Below are positions 35,731-45,912 of a DNA stretch of 64,000 nt, in pieces (positions within the stretch are counted from its first letter, which is position 1; every line of letters begins with the position of its first letter). A model generated the notes under the pieces. That model was not told the origin of the DNA. It searched no databases and was given only the letters and a program-made list of their open reading frames with translations. The DNA comes from Sphingomonadales bacterium (GTDB lineage: Bacteria; Pseudomonadota; Alphaproteobacteria; Sphingomonadales; Sphingomonadaceae). The position numbers and the translations under genes were made by a program. The stretch lies in NCBI GenBank assembly GCA_014763545.1, contig JACXVD010000001.1, positions 38,771 to 102,770 of the forward strand, written 5' to 3'.

Positions 35731-36975
35731 ATGCCTGCCCTGACGACTCTCGAAAAGTTGGAAATCCTCGCCGATGCAGCGAAATACGATGCGTCCTGCG
35801 CTTCGTCGGGCACGGCGAAGCGCAACAGCACGGGCGGGAAAGGGATCGGTTCGACCGAAGGGATGGGCATTTGCCATGCCTATGCGCCGGATGGGCGCTG
35901 CATCTCGCTGCTCAAGATCCTGTTGACCAACCATTGCGTGTTCGATTGCCATTACTGCGTCAACCGCAAGAGTTCGAACGTGCGTCGCGCGCGCTTCACC
36001 CCGCAGGAAGTCGCCGATCTCACCATCGCCTTCTACAAGCGCAATTATATCGAGGGGCTGTTCCTGTCCTCGGGCATCGTCAAGAGTTCCAGCCACACGA
36101 TGGAACAATTGGTCGAAACCGCCCGTATCCTGCGGGAAGAATACGATTTTCGCGGTTATATCCACCTCAAGACCATCCCCGAGGCGGAGGCGGAGCTGGT
36201 CCATCGCGCGGGGCTCTATGCAGATCGGGTTTCGATCAATGTCGAACTGCCCACCGACGCCGGCCTGACCCGCCTCGCGCCCGACAAGAATGCGCGCCAG
36301 ATCGAAGGCGCGATGGGCAGGACGAAGAGCGATATTGTCGAGGCCAAGGACGCGAAGAAACGCTTCAAACACGCGCCGCGCTTCGCCCCTGCAGGCCAGT
36401 CGACCCAGATGATTGTCGGCGCGGATGGCGCGAGCGATGCCGATATCGTCGGCAAGGCTAGCCGGTTGTACGACCGCTTCGGGCTGCGGCGGGTCTATTA
36501 TTCCGCCTTTTCGCCGATCCCCGATGCCAGCGCGGTCCTGCCACTGAAGCGCCCGCCGCTGATCCGCGAACACCGGCTGTACCAGTCGGACTGGCTGATG
36601 CGCTTCTACGGTTTCCAGCCCGCCGAAGTGATGCAGGCGGCGGAACCCGACGGGATGCTCCCGCTCGACATCGACCCCAAACTGGCCTGGGCGCTCAAGT
36701 TCCGGGAGCAATTCCCGGTCGACGTCAACCGAGCCAGCCGCGAGCAGTTGCTGCGCGTGCCGGGGCTGGGGGTGAAGGCGGTCAATCGCATCATCGCCAG
36801 TCGGCGGCACCGCACGCTGCGGCTTGACGATGTGGCGAAATTGACCGTCTCGATTGCCAGGGTCCGCCCCTTCCTGTGCGCGCTCGATTGGCGCCCGGTG
36901 ATGCTGACCGACCGCGCCGACCTCCGCAGTATGCTCGCGCCCAGGGCGGAACAGCTGGAACTGTTCGCAGCATGA
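35731..36975 (+). CDS. Putative DNA modification/repair radical SAM protein
   Basis: 414 residues of the family known from TIGR03916. The [4Fe-4S] cluster cysteines are Cys69, Cys73 and Cys76 (CVFDCHYC, CX3CX2C), followed by the TIM-barrel with TIAFYKRNYIEGLFLSSGI. The C-terminus holds helix-hairpin-helix DNA-binding motifs (NRASREQLLRVPGLGVKAVNRIIASRRH, near residues 335-365). It overlaps the UdgX gene by ATGA. The chemical reaction is not established; SOS control is directly supported by the upstream LexA box. Confidence 0.9.
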   Translation: MPALTTLEKLEILADAAKYDASCASSGTAKRNSTGGKGIGSTEGMGICHAYAPDGRCISLLKILLTNHCVFDCHYCVNRKSSNVRRARFTPQEVADLTIAFYKRNYIEGLFLSSGIVKSSSHTMEQLVETARILREEYDFRGYIHLKTIPEAEAELVHRAGLYADRVSINVELPTDAGLTRLAPDKNARQIEGAMGRTKSDIVEAKDAKKRFKHAPRFAPAGQSTQMIVGADGASDADIVGKASRLYDRFGLRRVYYSAFSPIPDASAVLPLKRPPLIREHRLYQSDWLMRFYGFQPAEVMQAAEPDGMLPLDIDPKLAWALKFREQFPVDVNRASREQLLRVPGLGVKAVNRIIASRRHRTLRLDDVAKLTVSIARVRPFLCALDWRPVMLTDRADLRSMLAPRAEQLELFAA

Positions 36976-38414
36976 GCGCGCTGCGCCAACCCGCCACAGA
37001 CGCGCATTATTGCGTGGAGTTGGAGCGGCCCGACGATTTCGACGCCTGGCGCACGGCAGCGCGGGCGCTGGTGCAGGCCCGCGTGCCGCCCGATGCGGTT
37101 TCATGGCGGGAGCCGGGCGGGGTGGGCGATCTGTTCGCCGCAGGCGGGTGCGCGCTACCCGCGCCGCCCCCGGCAGCGGCCCCGGCGCGTGCCAGCAAGC
37201 GCTTTCTCGATCTCGCCCGCCATGCCGCGCTCCACCGCGATCCGCAGCGTTTCGCGCTGCTCTACCGCCTGCTGTGGCGTTTGCAGGCAAAACCCGGGAT
37301 CATGGAAGACAAGGCCGATGCCGATATCGCCGCGGTGGAAAATCTCGCCAAGGCGGTGCGGCGTGATAGCCACAAGATGCACGCCTTCGTGCGTTTTCGC
37401 GAGGTGGCGCCAGGGGACGAGCCGGAGGCCGGGCCGCATTACGTCGCCTGGTTCGAACCGGAGCACCATATCCTGCGTGCGAATGCAGGGTTCTTCGTGC
37501 GCCGTTTCGCCAATATGCGCTGGTCGATCCTGACGCCCGCCGGGGCACTGCATTGGGATGGCGAGGTGCTGGAAGAAGGCCCGCCAGCCCTGCGCAGCGA
37601 CGCACCATGTGGCGATCCGACGGAGGATCTGTGGCGCACCTATTACGCCTCGATCTTCAACCCCGCGCGGCTGAAAGTGGGTGCGATGCTCAAGGAAATG
37701 CCACGCAAATACTGGAAGAACATGCCCGAAGCCGCGCTGATCCCCGAACTGGTGGCGGGAGCACAGCGCCGCGAAGCGCAGATGGTCGCTGCCGGGGCGC
37801 TGGACTTTGCCGAACGCCCGCAAACGCTGGATTCGCTCGCGCAGGCGATCCACGCCTGCCGCAATTGTCCGATCGGCACGCTGGAAAATCGCGCGGTGGC
37901 GGGCGAGGGACCGCACGGGGCACCACTGATGATCGTCGGCGAACAGCCCGGCGATCAGGAGGACGAGGCCGGGCGGCCTTTTGTGGGGCCGGCGGGGCAA
38001 TTGCTCGATCGCCATCTCGAACGCGCCGGGATCGACCGGCGTGCGGCCTATGTCACCAATGCGGTCAAGCATTTCAAATTCGTCCAGAGAGGGAAGAGGC
38101 GACTCCACCAGTCGCCCACCGCGAAGGAAATCGACACCTGCCGTTGGTGGCTGGAAAGCGAGCGTGCGCTGGTCCGGCCTCGCCTGGTGCTGGCCTTGGG
38201 GGCGAGCGCCGCACGCGGGGTGTTGGGCAGGACAGTGAGCATCGCGAGAGAGCGCGGGCGGCCGATCGGGTTGGAAGACGGCAGCGAATTGTGGATCACG
38301 GCGCATCCATCCTACCTGCTCCGGCTCGAGGGGGCGGCGCAGGAACAGCAGGCGCGGCTGTTCGACGCCGATCTGGCCGCTGTCCAAGCACGATTGGCGG
38401 AGCTGGCGGGGTGA
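36972..38414 (+). CDS. udgX: DUF4130-UdgX fusion, uracil-DNA cross-linking glycosylase-like protein
   Basis: 480 residues. Residues about 70-260 are the DUF4130 domain (probable DNA metabolism, TIGR03915), the rest a UdgX domain (TIGR03914). Motif I is GEQPGDQED from Gly323, the R-loop is KRRLHQSP with His379 at the position of the covalent catalytic histidine of UdgX, and motif II is HPSYLL. CxxC (CRNCP) and a later Cys would hold the Fe-S cluster. UdgX cross-links itself to uracil in DNA. The partner radical SAM gene is directly upstream. Confidence 0.93.
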   Translation: MSALRQPATDAHYCVELERPDDFDAWRTAARALVQARVPPDAVSWREPGGVGDLFAAGGCALPAPPPAAAPARASKRFLDLARHAALHRDPQRFALLYRLLWRLQAKPGIMEDKADADIAAVENLAKAVRRDSHKMHAFVRFREVAPGDEPEAGPHYVAWFEPEHHILRANAGFFVRRFANMRWSILTPAGALHWDGEVLEEGPPALRSDAPCGDPTEDLWRTYYASIFNPARLKVGAMLKEMPRKYWKNMPEAALIPELVAGAQRREAQMVAAGALDFAERPQTLDSLAQAIHACRNCPIGTLENRAVAGEGPHGAPLMIVGEQPGDQEDEAGRPFVGPAGQLLDRHLERAGIDRRAAYVTNAVKHFKFVQRGKRRLHQSPTAKEIDTCRWWLESERALVRPRLVLALGASAARGVLGRTVSIARERGRPIGLEDGSELWITAHPSYLLRLEGAAQEQQARLFDADLAAVQARLAELAG

Positions 38415-38415
38415 C

Positions 38416-41400
38416 ATGCCCGATCCTGCCCTCACACCCGGCAAACGCCGGATCGAACTTGACCCGGAACTGATCGAGCCCCCTGAACCGGCGCCATTCG
38501 TGGAACTCGGGCTGGTGAGTAATTTCAGCTTCCTGCGCGGTGCGTCGGATGCGGTGGATCTGGCTCTGACTGCGCGGGCGCTGGGTTACGACGCGCTGGG
38601 GATTGCCGATGCCAACACTCTTGCCGGGGTGGTGCGGCTCCATGGCGAAGCGAAAATGCTGAAAATTCGCCCGCTTATCGGCTGTCGCATCGAAACGGTC
38701 GAAGGCTTGGCCTTCCTCGCCTATCCCACCGATCGCGCAGCCTACGGGCGACTGTGCCGGTTGCTATCAGCCGGGCGGATGCAGACGATCGCTGGCGGGT
38801 GGCAGGCCAAGGGCGTGTGCGAAATCTCGCTCGAAATGCTGGCGGAAAAGGCCGAGGGGGTGCAACTGATCCTGGTTCCCCCGCACGATCTCGAACAACG
38901 CTTCACCATCAAGATCGAAAGCAATGTGGTCGCCTTTGGCCAACCCTCTCCCTCTCGGGAGCAGGCCCAGGATCAGGCCGGGGGTAGCGCGAAGATAGCG
39001 TTCGAGGGGAATTTTCCCGAGATTCTCGCGCATGTCGTCTCTGGCCTGCCCACGCTTCACCATCTTGCGGCCAGCTATCTCTATCGCGGCGACGATATCG
39101 CCCGGATCGAGGCGCTCGACGCGCTGGCGGGGGTTAATGGGCTTACCCTGCTGGCGACCAACGATGTGCATTACCACGCGCCCGACAGGCGGCCCCTGCA
39201 GGATGTCATGACCGCGATCCGCCACAAGACCACCGTGGCCGCTGCCGGGCACCTGCTGCACGCCAATGCCGAACGGCATCTCAAATCTCCTGCCGAGATG
39301 GTGCGTCTGTTCGCGCGCTGGCCGCACGCCATCGCGGCGTCACGCAGCCTTGCCGATGCCTGCCGTTTCAGCCTGGACGAATTGCGTTACGAATATCCCG
39401 ACGAGGTATGCCCCGACGGCATGACGCCACAGCAAGCGCTTGAAAAATCTACCTGGAAGGGGGCGCGGGGGCGATATGGCGACGCCATACCTCATAATGT
39501 GCGTGAACTGCTGGAACGTGAGCTGGAGTTGATCGGCAAGCTCGACCTTGCGCGATATTTCCTCACCATCAAGGATATCGTCGATTTCGCGCGGCAACGC
39601 GATCCGCCGATCCTGTGCCAGGGCCGCGGCAGCGCCGCCAATTCGGCGGTCTGCTATTGCCTCGAGATTACCGCAGTCGATCCGGCGAAGCACCAGTTGC
39701 TGTTCGACCGGTTCATTTCCGAGGAGCGCAAGGAGCCGCCCGATATCGACGTCGATTTCGAACACGAGCGGCGCGAAGAGGTAATTCAGTATATTTATCA
39801 GCGCTATGGCCGCCATCGTGCAGGGCTGTGCGCAACCGTGATTCATTATCGGCCACGCATGGCGATCCGCGAAGTCGGCAAGGCGATGGGGCTGAGCGAA
39901 GATGTTACCGGCGCTCTCGCCCGCACCGTTTGGGGCAGCTACGGGCGCGAGGTGGGCGAAGCCCATGCCAGCGAAGTCGGGCTGGACATCACCGATCCGC
40001 ATTTGCGGCGGGTTCTCAAACTGACTGAGCAGATGATTGGAATGCCACGACATTTATCTCAGCATGTCGGTGGTTTCATCCTCACCAACAGCGCGCTGAC
40101 CGAAACGGTGCCGATCGGCAATGGCGCCATGCCCGACCGCAGTTTCATTGAATGGGACAAGGACGATATCGACGCGTTGGGCATCCTCAAGGTCGATGTG
40201 CTCGCATTGGGCATGCTTACCTGCATCAGGAAATGCCTTGATCTGCTTGAAAACCATCACGAAAAATCGCTGACTTTGGCCACTGTCCCGCGTGAGGATC
40301 CGGCGGTTTACGCGATGCTGCGCAAGGGGGATTCTCTGGGCGTGTTCCAGGTGGAAAGCCGCGCACAGATGAACATGCTGCCGCGCCTGCGCCCACGCGA
40401 ATTCTACGACCTCGTAATCCAGGTGGCGATCGTGCGCCCGGGGCCGATCCAGGGCGATATGGTCCACCCCTATTTGCGGCGCCGGCGGGGGGACGAGCAG
40501 GTGCTGCTGCCCGCGCCTGCACCCGAACACGGCCCGCCAGACGAGCTTTCGAATATCCTCGAACGTACGCTGGGGGTGCCGATCTTCCAGGAACAGGCGA
40601 TGAAGATCGCACTCGATGCCGCCCGCTTCACCAGCGCCGAGGCCAACCGCCTACGCAAGGCGATGGCGACCTTCCGCAGCCGCGGGATGGTGGACGAATT
40701 GCAGGACATGATGGTCGAACGCATGGTCGCGCGCGGTTACGACCGCGATTTCTCTCAGCGCTGCTTCAACCAGATCAAGGGTTTCGGCGAATATGGCTTT
40801 CCCGAGAGCCACGCGGCGAGCTTTGCACATCTGGTGTATGTTTCGAGCTGGCTGAAATGCCATTTCCCCGCCGCCTTCGCCTGTGCGCTGCTTAATTCGC
40901 AGCCGATGGGCTTCTACGCTCCGGCGCAGATCGTGCGCGATGCGCGCGAACATGGCGTCACCGTGCTGCCTGCCGACGTCAATCATTCGGCATGGGATTG
41001 CACGCTGGAAAAGGTTGGCGAGGGAACCGGTTGCGCACCATCTTCCACCCATGACGCCGTGGCCCTGCGCCTGGGGCTGCGGCAGGTGGACGGCTTGCCC
41101 GAACATGTCGCTGCACAGCTGGTCGCCGCGCGTGAGGTGGGGGGATGCTTTCGTGACGTCACCGAACTGCGCGAGCGGGCGCGGATCGCCCCGGCGCATG
41201 TCGAACGGCTCGCCAGCGCGGATTGTTTCACCTCGCTCGCCCTGCCGCGCAGGCAGGCGCTGTGGGATGCGCGCAGCCTTTTCGCCGCGCCCGACTTGCC
41301 GCTGTTCCGCCATGCGGCGGAGCGTGAGGAGGGCGCTGAACGCACGCTCACACGTCTGCCGGCGATGCCATTGAGCGAGGAGGTGGTGAGCGATTACCAG

Positions 41401-41898
41401 ACCACTCGCCTCAGCCTGAAGGCGCATCCGCTGGCATTCCTGCGCGCGCAACTGGCCGAACGCGGATTTCTGCGCACGGATGAACTGCGCGATCGCAAGA
41501 CGCGCAGCATCGTACAGGTGGCCGGTGTGGTGCTGATCCGCCAGCGCCCCGGCAGCGCCAAGGGCGTATGCTTCATTACGCTGGAGGACGAGGCCGGGGT
41601 GGCCAACCTGGTCGTTTGGCCGGACCTGATGGAGAAGCAACGCCGTGTGGTCATGGGCGCGCGGCTGATGGAGGTGCGCGGCCGGGTCGAATATGACGAC
41701 GAGGTGATCCATATCATCGCGCATCACCTGACCGACGCGACCCATCTCCTGCACCATCTTTCAGACGATCTGCTGGCCCCCACGATTGCCCGGGCGGATG
41801 AGGTCAACCGGCCGGTGCAGGGCAGCCGAAGCGCGCAATCCATGCAAGGCCACCCGCGCAACCGGCGGATCATCCCCAAATCGCGCGATTTCCATTAG
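38416..41898 (+). CDS. dnaE2: DnaE2/ImuC, error-prone DNA polymerase III alpha
   Basis: 1160 residues of a C-family polymerase. N-terminal PHP domain (ELGLVSNFSFLRGASDA), catalytic aspartate segment PPDIDVDFEHERRE, the QHVGGFILT region, HhH, and C-terminal OB fold. The ending HPRNRRIIPKSRDFH is the ImuC signature. It is the catalytic subunit of the mutasome with ImuA and ImuB, performing translesion synthesis and causing SOS mutagenesis. One base follows the UdgX stop, so it is in the LexA-controlled operon. Confidence 0.97.
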   Translation: MPDPALTPGKRRIELDPELIEPPEPAPFVELGLVSNFSFLRGASDAVDLALTARALGYDALGIADANTLAGVVRLHGEAKMLKIRPLIGCRIETVEGLAFLAYPTDRAAYGRLCRLLSAGRMQTIAGGWQAKGVCEISLEMLAEKAEGVQLILVPPHDLEQRFTIKIESNVVAFGQPSPSREQAQDQAGGSAKIAFEGNFPEILAHVVSGLPTLHHLAASYLYRGDDIARIEALDALAGVNGLTLLATNDVHYHAPDRRPLQDVMTAIRHKTTVAAAGHLLHANAERHLKSPAEMVRLFARWPHAIAASRSLADACRFSLDELRYEYPDEVCPDGMTPQQALEKSTWKGARGRYGDAIPHNVRELLERELELIGKLDLARYFLTIKDIVDFARQRDPPILCQGRGSAANSAVCYCLEITAVDPAKHQLLFDRFISEERKEPPDIDVDFEHERREEVIQYIYQRYGRHRAGLCATVIHYRPRMAIREVGKAMGLSEDVTGALARTVWGSYGREVGEAHASEVGLDITDPHLRRVLKLTEQMIGMPRHLSQHVGGFILTNSALTETVPIGNGAMPDRSFIEWDKDDIDALGILKVDVLALGMLTCIRKCLDLLENHHEKSLTLATVPREDPAVYAMLRKGDSLGVFQVESRAQMNMLPRLRPREFYDLVIQVAIVRPGPIQGDMVHPYLRRRRGDEQVLLPAPAPEHGPPDELSNILERTLGVPIFQEQAMKIALDAARFTSAEANRLRKAMATFRSRGMVDELQDMMVERMVARGYDRDFSQRCFNQIKGFGEYGFPESHAASFAHLVYVSSWLKCHFPAAFACALLNSQPMGFYAPAQIVRDAREHGVTVLPADVNHSAWDCTLEKVGEGTGCAPSSTHDAVALRLGLRQVDGLPEHVAAQLVAAREVGGCFRDVTELRERARIAPAHVERLASADCFTSLALPRRQALWDARSLFAAPDLPLFRHAAEREEGAERTLTRLPAMPLSEEVVSDYQTTRLSLKAHPLAFLRAQLAERGFLRTDELRDRKTRSIVQVAGVVLIRQRPGSAKGVCFITLEDEAGVANLVVWPDLMEKQRRVVMGARLMEVRGRVEYDDEVIHIIAHHLTDATHLLHHLSDDLLAPTIARADEVNRPVQGSRSAQSMQGHPRNRRIIPKSRDFH

Positions 41899-42011
41899 GG
41901 CGGATTTCCACTGGTGCGGAACCTTTGTGCCGTTCTGGTCCACCCTTGATGCAGAGGCAGCACGGCGTGCGCCAAACGGCTAGACCCTTCGGGAGCATTG
42001 TGGAGTCGACC

Positions 42012-42440
42012 ATGCGCAAATCCACCGCCGCCACGCTTTCCCTCATCGCCGCGTGCGCTGCCAGTGCCGCACAGGCATACGATCCGATCGTCACCGCGCG
42101 CGGATGGGTGCGGGTCGCCAGCTCGACTGACCGCGAATGCTATGGTGAAGTCGGCACCAACGGCCAGTTCTACGTGCTGGCGGTTTACGGCATGGAGCCG
42201 GGCGAAGACGCTACGCTGGTGATCCGCAACGACGACATGCGCCCGATCGTGCGCGATGTGCGTGCGAACCAGGGCGGTGCCTGGCAGGATTACTACATTC
42301 CCTATCGCGAAAACCGTGAAGGCGGCCCGGTCCGCGTCACGCTGACCAGCACCAGCTGCCAGATCCCGCTGGATTTCAGCTGGCAGCGCAAGAAGGGCTG
42401 GGACGAACCCGCTCCGTTACGCAATCCCTACGCCGGTTAG
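42012..42440 (+). CDS. Unknown secreted protein
   Basis: 142 residues with a signal peptide (MRKSTAATLSLIAACAASAAQA). Start at ATG 42012 with TGGAG at 42001. The mature part is beta-rich with two cysteines (RECYGEVG and STSCQIPLDF), possibly one disulphide. It converges on phoB six bases away. No family recognised. Confidence 0.7.
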   Translation: MRKSTAATLSLIAACAASAAQAYDPIVTARGWVRVASSTDRECYGEVGTNGQFYVLAVYGMEPGEDATLVIRNDDMRPIVRDVRANQGGAWQDYYIPYRENREGGPVRVTLTSTSCQIPLDFSWQRKKGWDEPAPLRNPYAG

Positions 42441-42446
42441 GCCGCG

Positions 42447-43136
42447 TCACACCCCTTCGAGCGCATAGCCGGCCGAGCGCACAGTGCGGATCGGATCGCG
42501 AATCCCCTCGATCTCGATCGCCTTGCGCAGGCGGCGGATGTGGACGTCGACCGTCCGCAACTCGATATCGCTACCCGTGCCCCAGACCCCGTCGAGCAGC
42601 TGGTTGCGGCTGAACACGCGCCCCGGGCTTTCCATCAGGAATTTGAGCAGGCGATATTCGGTAGGCCCGAGCTGGAGCGTGCGACCGCGCCGCTCGACCT
42701 TGTGCGCCACAGGATCGAGCCGGATATCGCCCGCCTCGATCGTCTCGCCGGCAAGGGCGGGGCGGATGCGGCGCATCACCGCCGCCACCCGGGCGAGCAG
42801 CTCGCGCGGCGAGAATGGCTTGGTCACATAGTCATCCGCGCCGGTTTCCAGTCCGCGAATCCGGTCGTCCTCACCCTCGCGGGCGGTCAGCATGATGATC
42901 GGAACATGGGCGGTACCCTTGTCGCGGCGCAGGCGGCGGCAGACCTCGATCCCGCTGGTCCCTTCGATCATCCAGTCGAGGATGACGAGATCGGGCACTT
43001 CCTCGGCAGCCAGCATCAACGCCTCGTCGCCGTCCGGCGTGGCGCGCACATCATAGCCTTCGTTGCGGAAGCGGTATTCGAGCAGTTCGAGAAGCGCGGG
43101 GTCGTCTTCTACCAGGAGGAGCTTGGCTGCTGACAC
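42447..43136 (-). CDS. phoB: Phosphate regulon response regulator PhoB
   Basis: 229 residues: receiver domain with phosphoacceptor Asp54 (LVILDWMIEG), conserved Thr and Lys (LTAREG, TKPFSP), and an OmpR-type winged helix (LGPTEYRLLKFLMESPGRVFSRNQLLDGVWG, then RTVDVHIRRLRKAI). Last gene of pstCAB-phoU-phoB. Activates Pho-box promoters when phosphate is low. Confidence 0.96.
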   Translation of the reverse strand: MSAAKLLLVEDDPALLELLEYRFRNEGYDVRATPDGDEALMLAAEEVPDLVILDWMIEGTSGIEVCRRLRRDKGTAHVPIIMLTAREGEDDRIRGLETGADDYVTKPFSPRELLARVAAVMRRIRPALAGETIEAGDIRLDPVAHKVERRGRTLQLGPTEYRLLKFLMESPGRVFSRNQLLDGVWGTGSDIELRTVDVHIRRLRKAIEIEGIRDPIRTVRSAGYALEGV

Positions 43137-43206
43137 GTCATGTCTCGCTGTTTGTTGCTGCGGCGACCAAGCACGTCCTTTGTTACAGTTTCACGACCCC
43201 GATATG

Positions 43207-43872
43207 TCAGCGGTCCTCTTCCGGCGGATAGGTGCCGGTGGCCGCGAAATGAACCATCTCGGCGACATTGGTCGCGTGGTCGCCGATCCGCTCGATATTG
43301 CGGGCGATGAACAGCAATTGTGCCGCGCTGGAAATCGTGGCCGGGTTTTCCACCATGAAGCTGACGACATTGCGGAAAATACTGTTGTAGAACGCGTCGA
43401 CCTTGTTGTCGGTCGCGATCACTTCGCGCGCCAGGACCGGGTCGCGCGCGGCATAGGCGGTGAGCACGTCATGCACCATTTCGCTGGCGATATCCGCCAT
43501 GGCGGGGAGCAGGGTCAGCGGTTCGAACTTGCGTTCCTCGATCGCATCCACGCGCTTGGCGATGTTTTTCGAATAATCGCCGATGCGCTCCACCACGCCG
43601 GCGATCTTCATCGCGGCGATCACTTCGCGCAGATCGTCGGCCATCGGCGCGCGCAGCGCGATGATCCGCACGGCCAGTTTGTCGACCTCGCTTTCGAGCG
43701 CGTCGATCTTCTTGTCGCGCGCGACCACCGCCCCGGCCAGCTCGCGGTCGCCCTTGAGCAAGGCTTCCAGTGCTTCCTGGATGGAGACTTCGGCAAGGCC
43801 GCCCATCTCCGCGATCAGGCCGCGCAGCCGGGTGATGTCCTCGTCGAATGCCTTGACGGTGTGTTCGGTCAT
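43207..43872 (-). CDS. phoU: Phosphate uptake regulator PhoU
   Basis: 221 residues from ATG 43872. Two PhoU repeats of three-helix bundles with metal-cluster residues in E..D....D and ERIGDYSKNIAKR / ERIGDHATNVAEM. It restrains PhoR and the Pst pump when phosphate is plentiful. One base lies between it and pstB. Confidence 0.96.
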   Translation of the reverse strand: MTEHTVKAFDEDITRLRGLIAEMGGLAEVSIQEALEALLKGDRELAGAVVARDKKIDALESEVDKLAVRIIALRAPMADDLREVIAAMKIAGVVERIGDYSKNIAKRVDAIEERKFEPLTLLPAMADIASEMVHDVLTAYAARDPVLAREVIATDNKVDAFYNSIFRNVVSFMVENPATISSAAQLLFIARNIERIGDHATNVAEMVHFAATGTYPPEEDR

Positions 43873-43873
43873 A

Positions 43874-44665
43874 TCAGCCGTAGCGTCCTGTGATGTAGTC
43901 CTTGGTCCGCTCCTCGAGCGGATTGGTGAATATGTCAGAAGTACGACCATATTCCACCATCTTTCCGAGGTGGAAGAAAGCGGTTCGTTGCGAGACGCGA
44001 GCGGCCTGCTGCATCGAGTGGGTCACGATCACAATCGCGTAACGTCCGCTCAATTCGTCGATCAGTTCTTCGATCTTCGCGGTGGCGATGGGGTCGAGTG
44101 CCGAACACGGCTCGTCCATCAGGATCACCTCGGGGTCGACCGCGATGGCGCGCGCAATGCACAGGCGCTGCTGCTGCCCGCCCGAAAGGGCAGTGCCGCT
44201 GTCGGCCAGGCGATCCTTGACCTCGTTCCACAGGCCTGCACGCTGCAGCGACCGCTCGACGATTTCGTCCAGCTCGCTCTTGTTCGCAGCCAGCCCGTGA
44301 ATGCGCGGACCGTAGGCGATGTTTTCGAAAATCGACTTGGGAAACGGGTTGGGCTTCTGGAACACCATGCCAACCCGGGCGCGCAGCTGCACCACATCCA
44401 TCTTCGAACGATAGATGTCGTCGCCATCGAGCAGGATCTCGCCCTCGACGCGCGCCGACGGGATGGTGTCGTTCATCCGGTTGAGCGTGCGCAGGAAGGT
44501 CGATTTGCCGCAGCCGGACGGACCGATGAAGGCCGTGACATATTCGGTCGGAATGTCGATCGACACATCGTCGATCGCCAGTTTCTCGCCATAATAGACG
44601 CTGACGCCGCGCGCCTGCATCTTGGCATTGGGCGTTTCCAAATTGGGATGGACTAGGGTCACCAC
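43874..44665 (-). CDS. pstB: Phosphate ABC transporter ATPase
   Basis: 263 residues: Walker [11 protein letters not shown] loop, signature [10 protein letters not shown], Walker B VILMDEP and the switch His in VTHSM. Energises phosphate import by PstAC. Overlaps the end of pstA by seven bases. Confidence 0.97.
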   Translation of the reverse strand: MVTLVHPNLETPNAKMQARGVSVYYGEKLAIDDVSIDIPTEYVTAFIGPSGCGKSTFLRTLNRMNDTIPSARVEGEILLDGDDIYRSKMDVVQLRARVGMVFQKPNPFPKSIFENIAYGPRIHGLAANKSELDEIVERSLQRAGLWNEVKDRLADSGTALSGGQQQRLCIARAIAVDPEVILMDEPCSALDPIATAKIEELIDELSGRYAIVIVTHSMQQAARVSQRTAFFHLGKMVEYGRTSDIFTNPLEERTKDYITGRYG

Positions 44666-45912
44666 TTTTTCTCGAAACGGTTGCGCAGGTAGATGGCGAG
44701 GCCGTTCATCACGAGGAGGAACAGCAGGAGGACGATAATAGCGGCCGAGGTCCGTTCAACGAAGCCCCGATCGATTTCGTCAGACCAGAGAAATATCTGC
44801 ACCGGCAGCACGGTTGCCGGCGAGGTCAGCGAATCGGGCGGACTGGCGACAAAGGCGCGCATGCCGATCATCAGCAGCGGTGCCGTTTCACCCAGCGCCC
44901 GAGCCATGCCGATAATGGTCCCGGTCAGAATGCCGGGCAGGGCGAGCGGCAGGACGTGGTGGAACACCACCTGCACCGGGCTCGCCCCAATGGCCAACGC
45001 ACCGTCGCGAATCGAGGGCGGCACCGCCTTGATCGCGTTGCGGCCCGAAATGACGATCACCGGCATGGTCATCAGGGCCAGCGTCATGCCGCCGATCAGC
45101 GGCGCCGAGCGCCACGACGGGAACATCCCGAGGAACACGGCCAGCCCAAGCAGGCCGAAGATGATCGACGGGACCGCAGCCAGATTATTGATCGAAACTT
45201 CGATCAGGTCGGTCCAGCGGTTCTTCGGCGCATATTCTTCGAGATAAAGCGCGGCGAGCACGCCGATCGGGAAGGCGAGGGCGAGGGTGACCATCATGGT
45301 CAGCATCGAGCCCTTGAGCGCGCCCCAGATGCCGACCTGTTGCGGGTCGGTGGCGTCGGAGCGGCTCAGGAATCCGGAATCGAACCGTTCCTGCAGCACA
45401 CCCTGCTGCGACAGTTTCGCCGCCAGCGCCTGCATCTCGGGCGTGCCTTCGCCGGCAAGCCCGGCGGCAAGATCGGGGCTGACCGGCAGCCAGAACGACG
45501 TCTCGCCCTGCTTGATCAGCGCTGGATCGCTGTAAATCCTCGATGCGATGGTGCGCCACGCATCGGCGCCGATCTCGCTTGCGGCTTCGGATCCGACCGA
45601 GCTTTCCACCGCCGATTCCACGATCAGCGGCAAGGACTGCATTTCGAGCGACTGCGCCGCATGCGCCTCGTCCATTCCCGCAGGATCGAACGACAGACCG
45701 GTCGCGGCAAGGTCCAGCTTGACCTCGATCTCGACACGCTGGAAGCCGCCGATGCCATTGATCGTCATGGTCACCAGCAAGAAGGCCAGCACCGCAACCG
45801 AAAACAGCACGGCAGCCAGCCCGGCGAATTTGAAGCGCTGCTCGGCAGCGTAACGCTTCTTCAGCCGCGCCTCGAATGCGGGCGTGCGGGTGGGGGCGAC
45901 GATCTCACTCAT
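44659..45912 (-). CDS. pstA: Phosphate ABC transporter permease PstA, long form
   Basis: 417 residues from ATG 45912. The C-terminal half is the normal permease with EAA-like loop APLLMIGM and RIN-type segments. The N-terminal half has one TM followed by a periplasmic domain like DUF3333, which E. coli PstA lacks. This long form is usual in alphaproteobacteria. Overlaps pstC by eight bases. Confidence 0.93.
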   Translation of the reverse strand: MSEIVAPTRTPAFEARLKKRYAAEQRFKFAGLAAVLFSVAVLAFLLVTMTINGIGGFQRVEIEVKLDLAATGLSFDPAGMDEAHAAQSLEMQSLPLIVESAVESSVGSEAASEIGADAWRTIASRIYSDPALIKQGETSFWLPVSPDLAAGLAGEGTPEMQALAAKLSQQGVLQERFDSGFLSRSDATDPQQVGIWGALKGSMLTMMVTLALAFPIGVLAALYLEEYAPKNRWTDLIEVSINNLAAVPSIIFGLLGLAVFLGMFPSWRSAPLIGGMTLALMTMPVIVISGRNAIKAVPPSIRDGALAIGASPVQVVFHHVLPLALPGILTGTIIGMARALGETAPLLMIGMRAFVASPPDSLTSPATVLPVQIFLWSDEIDRGFVERTSAAIIVLLLFLLVMNGLAIYLRNRFEKKW

